This document shows positions 9,598 to 19,196 of a DNA stretch of 64,000 nt, piece after piece. Both the position numbers and the translations under genes were made by a program. The DNA is from Nitrospira sp. GTDB lineage: Bacteria; Nitrospirota; Nitrospiria; Nitrospirales; Nitrospiraceae. Within the stretch, counting starts at the first letter, position 1. Every line of letters begins with the position of its first letter. The stretch covers positions 652,001-716,000 of the forward strand of contig JANDJI010000001.1 in NCBI GenBank assembly GCA_024331125.1. Reading direction: 5' to 3'. Below the pieces are notes generated by a model, which worked only from the letters and a program-made list of their open reading frames with translations, did not search any database and was not told the DNA's origin.

Positions 9598-12500
9598 TCA
9601 GTCGGCTTTCATGGATACAGGAAGAGACTGGACCGGGCTCTCTTCCTCAGCCCGTTGTATAGCCGGTGCTTGCCCGTCCAACGGCAAGATCGCCCGGCTA
9701 TCCCGATCCAGAACCTTCAGCATTCCCCAGTGTCCGGCATCCAGATACCCCGGACGTTGGTTGAGCCACAGATAGTCCCCGGGGATTCCGTTCGGCCCTC
9801 CGGCCCCGCCGTGGAGCCAGGCGTTGAAGACCTCCGAGCCTCCGAACTCCATGGTGCTCACGAGATCCGCGCCGCTCATGTAGGGCTCATGTTTCCACTC
9901 ATGGCCAGACACGCTGAACAGTTGGACCTGCTCGCTGAATGCGCCCAGCACGTGGATCACCACCGGATCTCCCACGTGCGCCGCGATGGTCGGCGTCACC
10001 GGTTGATCACCGGCCTTGACGCAGGCGAACACTTCGCTGTAGGCGCACCCCTTCTCGGTTCGGTAATCCGTCGGCTCCGACCGATAATTCACCGCGGTCA
10101 CGCCCGCCACCTTTTGGATGTACGGCATGAAGCTCGTGCCGCTGATGTTGTCCTCGTCCTGGAACAGGAGCGCGAAGGATCGGTAGTTCCGCCGGTTCTC
10201 ATTGCCCGGCACGGTCCGATCGACGATCACGTCCGCACGCCAGGAACTCTTCTGAGCCAGGTCTTCGCCGGTCACCGGATCCCGGTATCGAGACCCTTTC
10301 GGGCCGATCACGATCGCGCCAAAGAGCCCATTGCGGGGGTTTTCGATCACGTTGCCCCAATCTTGGATCAGCGCGACGTTCTCCCCGAATTCCGGATGGG
10401 CATAGAAGGTATAGGTCCGACTTTGCCCCGGCGCGACCGTTTGGTCGCCGGGATTATACCCGGCATTGATCCCCATCGATTCCTTGGGATCATAGGCCAG
10501 ATTGTCCACGTGGAATCCGGCGCGATCCTTGGCCATTTCGTTTCTCAAATTGACCTTGATGCAATCGCCGACGTTCACGTGCAGGGTCAGCGGACTCGGC
10601 TCAAGACTGCCCGCTGCGACTTTGGCCTTTTCGCCTTCAAGCACGTACATCTTGCCGCTTTCGTTGCCCAACACCATCTTCCGCTCCAAATCGACCTCCA
10701 TGACGCCGGGCGCCCCCTTGTTGTAGCGGATCGCCTTGTCGATGGCCGTCACATTAAAGGTCTTCACCGGCGCGTCGGCGGGACACACGGACGTAGCCGC
10801 CTGCGGAATCTCGTCCCGCCCCGGCAGCGGCTTCAAGGTGGGGTCCGGTTTGTCCAGCACCCGGAAGATGCCCCAGCTCCCTTCGGCAAAGTGCGAGGCT
10901 CGACCACTGTAATACAAGTAGTCACCGGCCATCCGCTGCGGTCCGCCGGCGGCCGGGATCGCCGCGTCGTACCGCTCCCCGATCACCACGTGGAGCGTGC
11001 TCCTCGGAATCGAGTTTTTGCTGTAGCGCTCCATCGGGAACCAATGTCCGCTGACGTGCCAGGAATGCACCTCGTTCGCCGATCCTTCGATCAACCGCAC
11101 GACGACCGGATCGCCCAGATAGGCCCGTAGCATCGGCGTCTCGGGATCTCCGTGAATCCGGCTGTTGAACAGTTGCGACGGATCGGGGTTGTTCGCCAAC
11201 CTGACGGACAACGGCTCCACACGCATGTTGTAGCCGCCTCCCGTCGTCGCTTCGCCGCCGTTCAGGAACCACATCGGCGACTTATTCAGCTTGGCCGGAT
11301 AGACCGCGGAAGGAGTGCCGTCCACGGAAATCGCTCCGACTTTCGCCTGCGGGTTATCGGCCGTGATCAGTTCCGCCGCCCGTGGGTTGGAATCCATGAC
11401 CTGCGTCACGATCTCGCGGAATGACCCGGAGATATGGGCGGATACCGGTTCGGTGGTATGGATGTCGGCCACCGGACCGCTGCGGATTTCCTTGCCTGTC
11501 ACCGGATCATGATAGGTGGATCGCGGCGGCTCCGCGATGAAGGTCGAGTAAAACCCGTGCCCCCACCCGTCCAATCCGAACACGTGGTCATGCCAGAACG
11601 TCGTGCCGAAATCGGCGTCCACGTACCACCGTTCGCGAATCCATTCCACCGACACGATCTCGCCCTTCTTGTGTTGATACTTCAGCGGCCGCTCGAAGGT
11701 GATCGTGTTCCCCTCGATCTTGCTAATGCGAGCCGCTTCAAATCGACCCACCTCGTCCATCCCCACGCCCAGTTCGGTTTTGACGTGGTAGCGCGACGCA
11801 TCTTTCACCTTGATGCTGACGGCACCCTTCGGTACGTCGGCCTCGATGGTCGTATTCATCGGAACCGGCATTCCTTTGCCCGGATGCTCGTCCTTCAAAA
11901 TGGTGAAGGGCCGCAGCGACATCTCGTAGGAAAACCCGATGATGGGACCGTCGGATGCCTGCGTATCGAATTGGAACATGTGCGGGTGCAGATTCGTCTT
12001 GCTTGAGAACCCTTGCCGCTGGTCGTCCTTCAACTCGCTGGAGTACAGGACGTCGATGCAATCCTGCACGTTTCCACGAATCACCAACGGCATCTGCTTG
12101 GCGGGGTTCTTCCTGACTTCCTCTTCCTCTTCGTGCAGCACGTAGAGCAGCCCGTCCGGATCCATGATGGCCGGCGTTTTGGCCGTCGCCTTTTTGAGCG
12201 TAATCGGGAGCGTGATCGCGTGAATGTTGAACTCCTTGATCGGCGCCCCCTCCGGGCAGAGACTCCACGGTCCATTCTCGCCCGGCTTGGCCGGCTCGGT
12301 GGAATTGCTGCCGTCATCGCGGCGATGAATCGGCTCCAACCACGGCGCGCCGCTGTGGCTCGGCGAGAACGGTACACGACGACCGAGATGCGGCCTCAAC
12401 CAGGGCCAGGCGACTTTGCCGCTCCGAGGATCGAAGAGAATATCCTGTCGTTTCCCCGGCGTCGCCGACTTATAGTTGACCCATTCATAGGTGGTCTCCG

Positions 12501-14361
12501 GCTCGCTGAGCGCCTTGCTCCCCTGCCACACCCAGTCGTTCACCGTCGCGTCATAGGCCAGCGTCTGCTCTTTCTCGGTGTTCTTGTGGCCCGGCTTGCC
12601 CTGCGGCGGCAACTGCATCTCCACCCAATCTTTCAAGGACACTTTCACCGGATTGGCCTTCCAGTCGGTCTTGTCCTTCGTAATCTCAAACTTCTTGCCG
12701 CCGTACCAGTCGACCGTGGTACCCACGAGCTTGTCGCTAGAAACACCCGGCCTCATGCGCCCGATTCGATCCGGCAATTCTGCCAGGGGCTTCATCACAT
12801 CGGTCTGGTACCCCGGCGCCTGCAACGTGTTGTACACGCGCCAGAACCCCCACATGCCCGTCACATAGTGCTGCGGGATGTGGCAATGAAACACGAATTC
12901 TCCGGCCAAGGCCTGGAGCCCCCCCGATCCCCCTTCGATCACCTGATCATAGACCTCCGTCGGTCCGATGGACTGTACGTCCAACCGATCCGACGAATCG
13001 CTGATCAAGGGGAACTTCACCGGACCGTTCTTGGATACCGCGAAGTCGAGATTGCTGATGCCGGGCTGGCGAGGCCAACGAATCGATCCCCCGTGCAAAT
13101 GATGCGAGTGGACGATCTCCGACCCGCCCGCCATGCGGAACTTGGCAGGGTCGCCGAGATACGAACGGGGAATCGTCGTAGCCGGATCACCGAACGTATA
13201 GGAACCGTACGCCATGGATTCATCGCCATAGAACCCCATATGGGCCTGCAACTCGATACGCGTCCCATGAGGTTCACTGCGATAATTCAGCAGCCGGGCT
13301 CCCGGCCGATAGGAATCGGTGTGCGGGTCCCGCTGCGGCAGCATCTCACCCTTCTTGTTCAAGAGCCGGAAGGCTTCGTCGCCGGCCTCATGATAGAAAA
13401 TGGCGAATTCACGGAAATCCGGTCCGTTGGGATCTTCGATCATCGCCTCCCAGCCGCTCGCCATCGGTTTTCCGTCGAACGGGCTCAAATACCGAGAGCC
13501 GCGCGGTTCGACGACCAGCATGCCGATCAGACCCAGATTGAATTGTTCACGCGACGCGTGGGATCGGAAGAAGTGCGATCCTTCCTGCGTATCCGGTTTG
13601 ATGTACCATTCGAACCGTTGCTGGCCCCCGGGCGCTACGGTCGTCTCCGGATTCGACGGAGTGGCCGGCTTGCCCGTGGCGCTCACGACCATCGACGACC
13701 CGTTGATCACGAGATTCGTCGGTTCTCCGTCAAGCTCGTTATGGAGAGTCAGCTTGAGGCAGTCGCCCTGGTTCGCCCGAATCACAAGCGGCTGAATGAC
13801 ATCGCCTTGCAACCCGTTCGACACCGCACCGGGATCGTTTTCTTTTTCCCGCGCCTCTCTGTTTGCGGTTTCCTCGGCTCGCGCTTTTTCGACGTTCTCC
13901 TTCAGCACGTACATATAGCCGGGGAAAAAGTCCAAAAACCGATTCAACGTGATCTCGATATTGATGGCCGAAACGTGATACTCCTTCACCGGCGCGTTCG
14001 CCGGACACCGATGTCCGGCGCCCACGGCGACCTTGTCCGGATCTTCCGCCACCAACAGGACGCCCTGCTGCATCATATGATTGTTGGCGCCGGCGCTGTA
14101 TCCGCCTTTCTGCCGCACGAACTCTTGCTGGCGCTTCACCTCCTCCATCATGCGATCGTGCAGAATGCCTCCACCTTCCCGATAAATCACCTTCTCCGCC
14201 TGCGCCGCGCCCACATCACCATGCCCCTGATGCGGCTGATCCGCAGCCGGCGCCTGCGGCGGAACCATCAAGCCCATCCCGGCCGCCAACAGCAGGCTGC
14301 GGAACAGCACTGTCCCGTTCCGTTGTCGCCCGCGGCGCGGCTCACATTCCCTTGACCTCAT
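9598..14361 (-). CDS. Giant multicopper oxidase, MofA/MnxG-like (copy 1)
   Basis: A 1,587-residue paralogue of the oxidase at 2254-6987. Long blocks are identical or nearly so along the whole length, including the type-1 copper motif HCHIPQHYVTGM (Cys493), HSHHLHGGSIRW near 418, FWHDHVFG, LHPHMFQFD and HSWHVSGHW. The N terminus differs: a basic stretch (MRSRECEPRRGRQ) precedes a hydrophobic core and a PPQAPAA cleavage region, so export is likely by Sec; the Arg pair is not a canonical Tat motif. GGAGGAGG lies 6 bases before ATG. One of the places the copies diverge is the first FHSH motif, here FFRSH, so the first trinuclear ligand His-X-His is lost in this copy. Substrate is not predictable. 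Confidence 0.85.
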   Translation of the reverse strand: MRSRECEPRRGRQRNGTVLFRSLLLAAGMGLMVPPQAPAADQPHQGHGDVGAAQAEKVIYREGGGILHDRMMEEVKRQQEFVRQKGGYSAGANNHMMQQGVLLVAEDPDKVAVGAGHRCPANAPVKEYHVSAINIEITLNRFLDFFPGYMYVLKENVEKARAEETANREAREKENDPGAVSNGLQGDVIQPLVIRANQGDCLKLTLHNELDGEPTNLVINGSSMVVSATGKPATPSNPETTVAPGGQQRFEWYIKPDTQEGSHFFRSHASREQFNLGLIGMLVVEPRGSRYLSPFDGKPMASGWEAMIEDPNGPDFREFAIFYHEAGDEAFRLLNKKGEMLPQRDPHTDSYRPGARLLNYRSEPHGTRIELQAHMGFYGDESMAYGSYTFGDPATTIPRSYLGDPAKFRMAGGSEIVHSHHLHGGSIRWPRQPGISNLDFAVSKNGPVKFPLISDSSDRLDVQSIGPTEVYDQVIEGGSGGLQALAGEFVFHCHIPQHYVTGMWGFWRVYNTLQAPGYQTDVMKPLAELPDRIGRMRPGVSSDKLVGTTVDWYGGKKFEITKDKTDWKANPVKVSLKDWVEMQLPPQGKPGHKNTEKEQTLAYDATVNDWVWQGSKALSEPETTYEWVNYKSATPGKRQDILFDPRSGKVAWPWLRPHLGRRVPFSPSHSGAPWLEPIHRRDDGSNSTEPAKPGENGPWSLCPEGAPIKEFNIHAITLPITLKKATAKTPAIMDPDGLLYVLHEEEEEVRKNPAKQMPLVIRGNVQDCIDVLYSSELKDDQRQGFSSKTNLHPHMFQFDTQASDGPIIGFSYEMSLRPFTILKDEHPGKGMPVPMNTTIEADVPKGAVSIKVKDASRYHVKTELGVGMDEVGRFEAARISKIEGNTITFERPLKYQHKKGEIVSVEWIRERWYVDADFGTTFWHDHVFGLDGWGHGFYSTFIAEPPRSTYHDPVTGKEIRSGPVADIHTTEPVSAHISGSFREIVTQVMDSNPRAAELITADNPQAKVGAISVDGTPSAVYPAKLNKSPMWFLNGGEATTGGGYNMRVEPLSVRLANNPDPSQLFNSRIHGDPETPMLRAYLGDPVVVRLIEGSANEVHSWHVSGHWFPMERYSKNSIPRSTLHVVIGERYDAAIPAAGGPQRMAGDYLYYSGRASHFAEGSWGIFRVLDKPDPTLKPLPGRDEIPQAATSVCPADAPVKTFNVTAIDKAIRYNKGAPGVMEVDLERKMVLGNESGKMYVLEGEKAKVAAGSLEPSPLTLHVNVGDCIKVNLRNEMAKDRAGFHVDNLAYDPKESMGINAGYNPGDQTVAPGQSRTYTFYAHPEFGENVALIQDWGNVIENPRNGLFGAIVIGPKGSRYRDPVTGEDLAQKSSWRADVIVDRTVPGNENRRNYRSFALLFQDEDNISGTSFMPYIQKVAGVTAVNYRSEPTDYRTEKGCAYSEVFACVKAGDQPVTPTIAAHVGDPVVIHVLGAFSEQVQLFSVSGHEWKHEPYMSGADLVSTMEFGGSEVFNAWLHGGAGGPNGIPGDYLWLNQRPGYLDAGHWGMLKVLDRDSRAILPLDGQAPAIQRAEEESPVQSLPVSMKAD

Positions 14362-15002
14362 ACACGGCCTCCTCCCTCTTATGTCCGCCCGTGAGGCGGA
14401 ACGTTGAACGATGACATAACAACTCTCTACGGCATGCTTTTCCGTCTCCGTAGATCCTCGCTCCTTGCGTTAAAAGGATCCCGGCCTCCTCTGAGACCCC
14501 GGCCTCTTCGTCTAAGAGGAAAGGAGCTGGTGAAGGGTTCCTTCTTGCGAAGGAATGGGTCATTCGGAGGCCGGTCCAAAATCACCCAAAACCTTCACCA
14601 GCGAGCGGTTGATAGAGCAACTGACATGCCGAACGAGCCACGCTGCTCTTCAACGGGTGGAATCCGCTGAAAACACGGCTATCTGGACGCGGATGTCTCC
14701 TTGTCGAAAGAAGCAGCCTCGCTCTCCTCGCAAGTCCCAAGACTCCACAGGATTGGACAGGCTGGGACAGGCTTACGAACGACCGCGTTATTTCTAGCAG
14801 TTAGACTGTCCAATTATTTTGACAATCATGCTGGTGCAACTGGGGTAATTCGGTGCAATCAAGCCGCGACCGCTTGCCACCCGCCCCGAAGAAGACTCCG
14901 CCAAGGGATGTTCCAGCGGGAATGCCAACACGACCGGCAGGCCGTCGCCGCCCATCGGACGTCTTTTTCAACCTTTGGTCGGCTGGATCCGGATTGAGAG
15001 AC
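14362..15002. other. Intergenic region upstream of oxidase copy 1, with inverted repeats
   Basis: About 640 bases with no supportable gene. It holds the promoter region of the oxidase. Two dispersed inverted repeats are visible: GCTGGTGAAGG (14526) with its complement at 14592, and ATTGGACAG (14752) with CTGTCCAAT (14806). There is also a 9-base direct repeat GGACAGGCT. Any role in regulation is unproven. Confidence 0.5.
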
Positions 15003-15497
15003 TTAGAGATGCAAGCGGGGGCACCACTCGATTTCAGCGTGACGAGCCAACTCGGCGAACGAGCTTGCCTCCGCTCGTTGAGCGGACCGTTGATCGCGAG
15101 GTCTCATAAGGCACGCGGAACAGATCAACCAGCAGGGAGAGGCACAGGCGCGATCGGCGCACGACCCGTCGTCCCTCATGATCATCGCCTGCCGACGGCA
15201 ATAACTCTCGCTTGAAACGCGGAAACTCTGGCCATAGCAAAGGAGACTCTCATAAAAGGAGGCGCGGTTGACGATCGGCCTTCCCTCGAGCGCGATTCGG
15301 ACGCCTCGCAGATCATCCGCCTCCGACAGCAGCCCGGCGACGGCCTCGACCGACTTGGGGAAATCATTAAAGACCGCCACGTACAGTGCCCCTTCCTCAT
15401 CGCTCTCCACCCAATAGGCAGCCGCCGTCCTCATCCACTGCAGCAGCGCCGGCGCACGGACCACCCGCGCTTCGGAAATTGCCACAGATAGACGCAT
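15003..15497 (-). CDS. Small protein of unknown function with Cys-rich C terminus
   Basis: A 164-residue frame. Residues 1-110 look like a folded alpha/beta domain (ALYVAVFNDFPKSVEAVAGLLSEADDLRGVRIALEG). Residues 118-150 contain six cysteines in SYCRR, GSCADRACASPC and LICSACL, which could bind a metal or simply be a read-through of a decayed end. GAGGTGAGCC precedes the ATG and lies inside the end of the upstream oxygenase gene, whose stop is 3 bases away, so translation is coupled. I do not recognise the family. The coupling suggests it works with the 2OG-Fe(II) oxygenase. Confidence 0.55.
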   Translation of the reverse strand: MRLSVAISEARVVRAPALLQWMRTAAAYWVESDEEGALYVAVFNDFPKSVEAVAGLLSEADDLRGVRIALEGRPIVNRASFYESLLCYGQSFRVSSESYCRRQAMIMRDDGSCADRACASPCWLICSACLMRPRDQRSAQRAEASSFAELARHAEIEWCPRLHL

Positions 15498-15500
15498 GGC

Positions 15501-16253
15501 TCACCTCGATTTGGCTCGCGGCATGAATACGGCGGGACCGAAGTAGGCAAACGCATCCTTCATGTTCGAAAACAGCTTGTTCAACGGTCCCATCCGTCGG
15601 TCGGTGACGTACTGCAACGTGAGGACGACCCGCCGCTCATGGGCCCCCAACGGCGTCACCGCGTGCCAGAGCTTGTCGCCGTTGAAGATCACCATCGTTC
15701 CCGGCTCCATGGCAATGCGTGTTTCGCTGATCTCCGGCGGAGCCGTCCCCTTGCGCACGCGGGCCACCAACCGGCAGTGTTCGGACTGTTCCACCAATCC
15801 AATCAACACCGTATAGCGGGCGCCTTTGTAATAAGAGGTGTCGTAGTGAAAACCGATATGGTCGCCCGGTTTCGTGTAGTAATACAAGGCGCAGGAATGC
15901 GGATCATCCTCCGGACACCACTCGATCCGTTCTCCTCCGATCAATCGATTCAAGAACGACCGAAGCGCTTCCGAACGATAGAGGGCGAGGATGCCAGGCG
16001 CCTTCTGCCGGATCATGTAATAACTCACGCTCCCGCCCTGTTTATGGCCGGGGACATAGTTCCGATGAATGTCGCTCTCCAGCCGTTCGACTTCTCGCAC
16101 ACACCGTTCGACCACCGGCGGCGGCACGAACCGTTCAAGGCGGACAAACTCATTCTGCTCCTCGTACAGCCGATGAAGAAATGACGGATCGGCTGCTTCG
16201 GTTGCTGCGCGAAGGTGCTCTTCAATCTCAGGCGCGGTCTCCGTTCGCGGCAT
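15501..16253 (-). CDS. 2-oxoglutarate/Fe(II)-dependent oxygenase
   Basis: The 250-residue protein has the double-stranded beta-helix core of 2OG-Fe(II) oxygenases. The iron triad is visible as HYD (His136, Asp138) in GDHIGFHYDTSYY and His197 in DKLWHAVTPL, and Arg207/208 in HERRVVLTLQY is placed to bind the 2-oxoglutarate carboxylate. Such enzymes hydroxylate proteins or small molecules. The N-terminal 90 residues are helical and presumably give substrate specificity. The closest type is the prolyl-4-hydroxylase-like group, but the substrate is unknown. AAGGGATAG precedes the ATG. It leads a two-gene unit with the Cys-rich protein. Confidence 0.8.
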   Translation of the reverse strand: MPRTETAPEIEEHLRAATEAADPSFLHRLYEEQNEFVRLERFVPPPVVERCVREVERLESDIHRNYVPGHKQGGSVSYYMIRQKAPGILALYRSEALRSFLNRLIGGERIEWCPEDDPHSCALYYYTKPGDHIGFHYDTSYYKGARYTVLIGLVEQSEHCRLVARVRKGTAPPEISETRIAMEPGTMVIFNGDKLWHAVTPLGAHERRVVLTLQYVTDRRMGPLNKLFSNMKDAFAYFGPAVFMPRAKSR

Positions 16254-16490
16254 CGCTATCCCTTTTTCTTCATCCCTTTGCCCTTCGTTTCCCGTCCGGG
16301 GCTCACCACGCAGGGCGCCGGCTAGAAACCCAGCCCCACGTAGGAACCCCGCGGTCCAGCAATTATTCCCCGTGTTGGTTTGATTGGCGGCCTGACGTTT
16401 GCGTTTGTGACCCTCCGCGAAGCATACCTTTTTCCCCTTGTCTTCCTTACTAAAGCAGGATTCGCAGATTCGCTCCCTGACGGGACCATG

Positions 16491-17201
16491 TTAAAACGAA
16501 ATCCCGAGGTACGGACCGACCTGCATGTAGTTGTTCGTGATACTGTTGGTCATGTTTGCCGCCAAGTGGTATCTTGCTTCGAGTCCGATTCGAAACGCTT
16601 TCCACACGTTATAATCCACCCCCGCCCCGAATTGGACACCGACATCAAGGTATTGAGCCCCATTGGACGGGGGGCTGAACACATGGATATCAAGCCCGCC
16701 GGGAATGACCCACGGGCTCAAGCGGCTGCTCTGCATAAACCTGATTTTCGGCGCGACGGTGATGGTGACCATCGTCAATTCTTGGAGAGAGGGCATCGTA
16801 TGGACCACTCCAAGATTTCCACCGACAAGGCCAAGATTGCTCGTATTCAGCACTTCTTTCGAGACAATACGGTTATACTGCAGGCCGATTTCGCCAATCA
16901 CAGCCGTGTCATTCATCAGCCCCCAGGCATCCTTGGACAGCATATGATCCAGCCAGGCCCCCACATACCATCCATTCCTACTATCGTTCACCCCTCCGGC
17001 GCCTCTCACATCGGTAAATAATTCGTTGCCCCGCCCACTATCCAGACGGACGTACCCTCCCCTGAACACCACCATGTTACCGGCTATGCCCCCTTCATCA
17101 GCCGAACTGTTCCCCTCTGTGCCAGAGACGGCAATCAGCGCAAGGCACAGTGCGACTCCCCATGCATGAACCCTCCGCGCACGTCTTCCTCCCTTCATCA
17201 T
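16491..17201 (-). CDS. Outer-membrane beta-barrel protein
   Basis: The 236-residue protein begins with a signal peptide (MMKGGRRARRVHAWG then a hydrophobic stretch, cleavage about residue 35). The mature part has alternating amphipathic strands (FRGGYVRLDS, GWYVGAWLDHML, AVIGEIGLQYNRIV, KIRFMQSS, YLDVGVQFGAGVDY, FRIGLEARYHLA) and ends in a terminal phenylalanine (GPYLGISF), the usual outer-membrane insertion signal. It fits an eight-stranded OmpW/Lom-like barrel. The start is supported by GGAGG within CAGGAGGCC upstream. A terminator and a folded element upstream (17272-17462) suggest that its leader may be regulated. Confidence 0.75.
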   Translation of the reverse strand: MMKGGRRARRVHAWGVALCLALIAVSGTEGNSSADEGGIAGNMVVFRGGYVRLDSGRGNELFTDVRGAGGVNDSRNGWYVGAWLDHMLSKDAWGLMNDTAVIGEIGLQYNRIVSKEVLNTSNLGLVGGNLGVVHTMPSLQELTMVTITVAPKIRFMQSSRLSPWVIPGGLDIHVFSPPSNGAQYLDVGVQFGAGVDYNVWKAFRIGLEARYHLAANMTNSITNNYMQVGPYLGISF

Positions 17202-17271
17202 GGCCTCCTGATCCTGGTGACGCTGATGAACGCTCTCCGGCCAGAGTCATCAACAGGTTGAATGGTTTCGA

Positions 17272-17307
17272 GAAAAAAGAGGGAGTCACTCTCACCTGTG
17301 ACTCCCT
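17272..17307 (-). terminator. Intrinsic terminator in the leader of the barrel gene
   Basis: A perfect 10-bp stem AGGGAGTCAC / GTGACTCCCT with an 8-base loop is followed on the minus strand by CTTTTTTC. It is the best intrinsic terminator in the window. It either ends the sigma-54 activator transcript, 392 bases downstream of that gene's stop, or acts as an attenuator 71 bases ahead of the barrel gene. Confidence 0.8.
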
Positions 17308-17409
17308 CCCTTGACGTCCCGCTGGCGACGATCACCGTCTCACTCACATCGATCACACGCCCCTTCTCCTTTCGCTCCAAATCATTTACCGTCCAGCATC
17401 GCTACACGG

Positions 17410-17462
17410 AAAGGCTCTGAACTGCAGCGCCACCGGGACTACCCGGTCACCGAGCAACCTTT
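17410..17462 (-). promoter_or_regulatory. Structured intergenic element, possible cis-regulatory RNA
   Basis: Nested complementary segments lie here: an inner perfect hairpin (ACCGGG, 4-base loop, CCCGGT) enclosed by AAAGG-CTC pairing with GAG-CAA-CCTTT. On the minus strand it is about 100 bases upstream of a strong terminator and then the outer-membrane protein gene, an arrangement typical of transcription-terminating riboswitches or leaders. It does not clearly match a class I know. It may be a chance fold. Confidence 0.3.
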
Positions 17463-17698
17463 GTACCGTTGCTTGGCTTCCTCTCGATTTTTCAGGCATT
17501 CCGCTCCCACGGCGAAAATGAGGCATGAGCAAGAGCGGAAAAGCTCTGCCCCCCGCGCACACACCATCTAATCGGATGGACAGTTCCGAAGAGGCCGCAA
17601 GGGCGAGCCCGTCAATTCAACCACTTCGGCCGTCCGGACAGTTGGACGGCCCATCGTGATAAGAGAGGCGGGAAGGGACAGACGTAGAGAGAAGAAGG

Positions 17699-19126
17699 TT
17701 ATTCGATGTCGTAGGCGCGCAGCTTGTTGTACAGACTTGCTCGGCTGATCTTGAGCAACTTGGCCGCCTTGGCTCGGTTGCCGCCGGTTTTCTTGAGCGT
17801 GTCGACGATGCGGGCCCGCTCGGTTTGGATCACCACTCCTCGTGTTGCCGAACGCAGGTCTTGCCCTTCCTCCGGGGCATCCGAGGCGATGAGATCGTCG
17901 CAGTCGATCGCCGATCCGGCGGTCGTCACGACGGCCCGTTCAATATAGTGTTGCAGCTCTCTCACGTTTCCAGGCCATGCGGCTTTGCTCAATGCCTGCT
18001 TCGCCCGGTCCGACAACGTGCGGACCGGCTGTTGATGCCGCCTGCAGGATCGAGCGATGAAATGTTCCGCCAACAGGGGAATGTCTTCTCGTCGATCGCG
18101 GAGCGGAGGCACATAGAGCGGCAAGACCGCCAGACGATAATACAGATCCTGTCGAAACGCCTTTTCTTTGACAAGATCCGTGAGATCTTTATTCGTCGCG
18201 GAAATGACCCGCACATCGACCTTGATCGGCTTGGTCCCGCCGACGGGCCTGATCTCACCCTCTTGCAGCACGCGCAGCAACTTGGCCTGAAACACCGGTG
18301 TGGTATCGGCGATTTCATCGAGAAAAATCGTCCCCGAATCGGCCTCTTCGAACAAGCCTCGTTTATTCGCCACCGCGCCGGTAAAGGCACCCTTCACGTG
18401 GCCGAACAACTCGCTTTCGAGCAACGTTTCCGGCAGAGCACCGCAATCCACGACGATGAAAGGTTTGTCTTTCCTCCGGCTCAATGCGTGAATCGTTCTC
18501 GCGAGCAGTTCTTTGCCCGTTCCACTTTCACCCTGGATCAGCACCGTCGCCGAGCTTTCCGCCACAAGCGCCACCATGTCGAAGAGCCGCTGCATGGCCG
18601 GGCTCCGACCGATCAATTCGCCCAGCGAGTCCCGCGCCCCCGGCCCACGCTCCTGCTCAGGGAAAACCTGACCGCTCGACGTCCGTTCGCGTTCATCCTT
18701 GAACAGCACCAACATCGAACCGACGTCACCCTCGCCGGTGACGAGCGGAAACGCTTGGTGCATCCCGCAGACCGTTCCATCGCCTCCGATGGAACAAGAG
18801 ACCGACTGCACCTCCGGTGCCTCAAACACTTTGATCGCCGGACAGGTCCCGCACGGATCGGATCGATGAGCGAAGGCTTCGTAACACTTGGCCCGCTGGC
18901 TCTCCGGTTTCTTGGCCGCCGCGGACGACCACGCCGGCTCGTTCGCGTACACCACATTGAAATGGCGGTCCATGACCGCCACGCGGTCGGTCAACCCGCC
19001 GGCGAGTTGGGTGATCGCCTCAAGCCGCGCCAAGAGGATAGGATCGCGAAACGGCGGAGCGTGTTCTTGCCCCCCCGAATCCCCCTCCTTGGCTTGATGG
19101 CGCGAGACTCGCTGCTCCCCACTCAT
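17699..19126 (-). CDS. PAS-domain sigma-54-dependent transcriptional activator
   Basis: The 475-residue protein has an N-terminal PAS domain (about 40-145), a sigma-54 AAA+ domain (about 170-400; Walker A GESGTGKE at 199-206, GAFTGA loop for sigma-54 contact, Walker B GTIFLDEI) and a C-terminal Fis-type helix-turn-helix ([20 protein letters not shown]). There is no receiver domain, so the signal is sensed directly by the PAS domain. It carries CYEAF plus PCGTCP (Cys81, 92, 95) and more cysteines (110, 120), a pattern often seen in such PAS domains and possibly redox or metal responsive. It is followed at low coordinates by a terminator. A lone receiver protein gene lies just upstream, 70 bases away, and the two are probably co-transcribed. 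Confidence 0.9.
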   Translation of the reverse strand: MSGEQRVSRHQAKEGDSGGQEHAPPFRDPILLARLEAITQLAGGLTDRVAVMDRHFNVVYANEPAWSSAAAKKPESQRAKCYEAFAHRSDPCGTCPAIKVFEAPEVQSVSCSIGGDGTVCGMHQAFPLVTGEGDVGSMLVLFKDERERTSSGQVFPEQERGPGARDSLGELIGRSPAMQRLFDMVALVAESSATVLIQGESGTGKELLARTIHALSRRKDKPFIVVDCGALPETLLESELFGHVKGAFTGAVANKRGLFEEADSGTIFLDEIADTTPVFQAKLLRVLQEGEIRPVGGTKPIKVDVRVISATNKDLTDLVKEKAFRQDLYYRLAVLPLYVPPLRDRREDIPLLAEHFIARSCRRHQQPVRTLSDRAKQALSKAAWPGNVRELQHYIERAVVTTAGSAIDCDDLIASDAPEEGQDLRSATRGVVIQTERARIVDTLKKTGGNRAKAAKLLKISRASLYNKLRAYDIE

Positions 19127-19196
19127 GGTTTCTTGTCCAAACCGACGACCTTGTTCTTTCAGATCCCGCCGGTCTGCTACGCCTTTTTGCGATACA

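Noticed and set aside
12013..14355. A 780-codon open frame on the plus strand opposite the multicopper oxidase
   Set aside because: Arg/His/Pro-rich with no domain; it is the antisense frame of a high-GC gene with strong oxidase motifs on the other strand.
16380..17021. 213-codon plus-strand frame
   Set aside because: Antisense of the outer-membrane barrel gene, with no ribosome-binding site or domain.
17400..17470. c-di-GMP (GEMM) riboswitch
   Set aside because: Part of the plus strand resembles GEMM (GCCACCGGGACTACC), but the aptamer core is absent and no gene follows on that strand. Kept only as an unclassified element on the minus strand.
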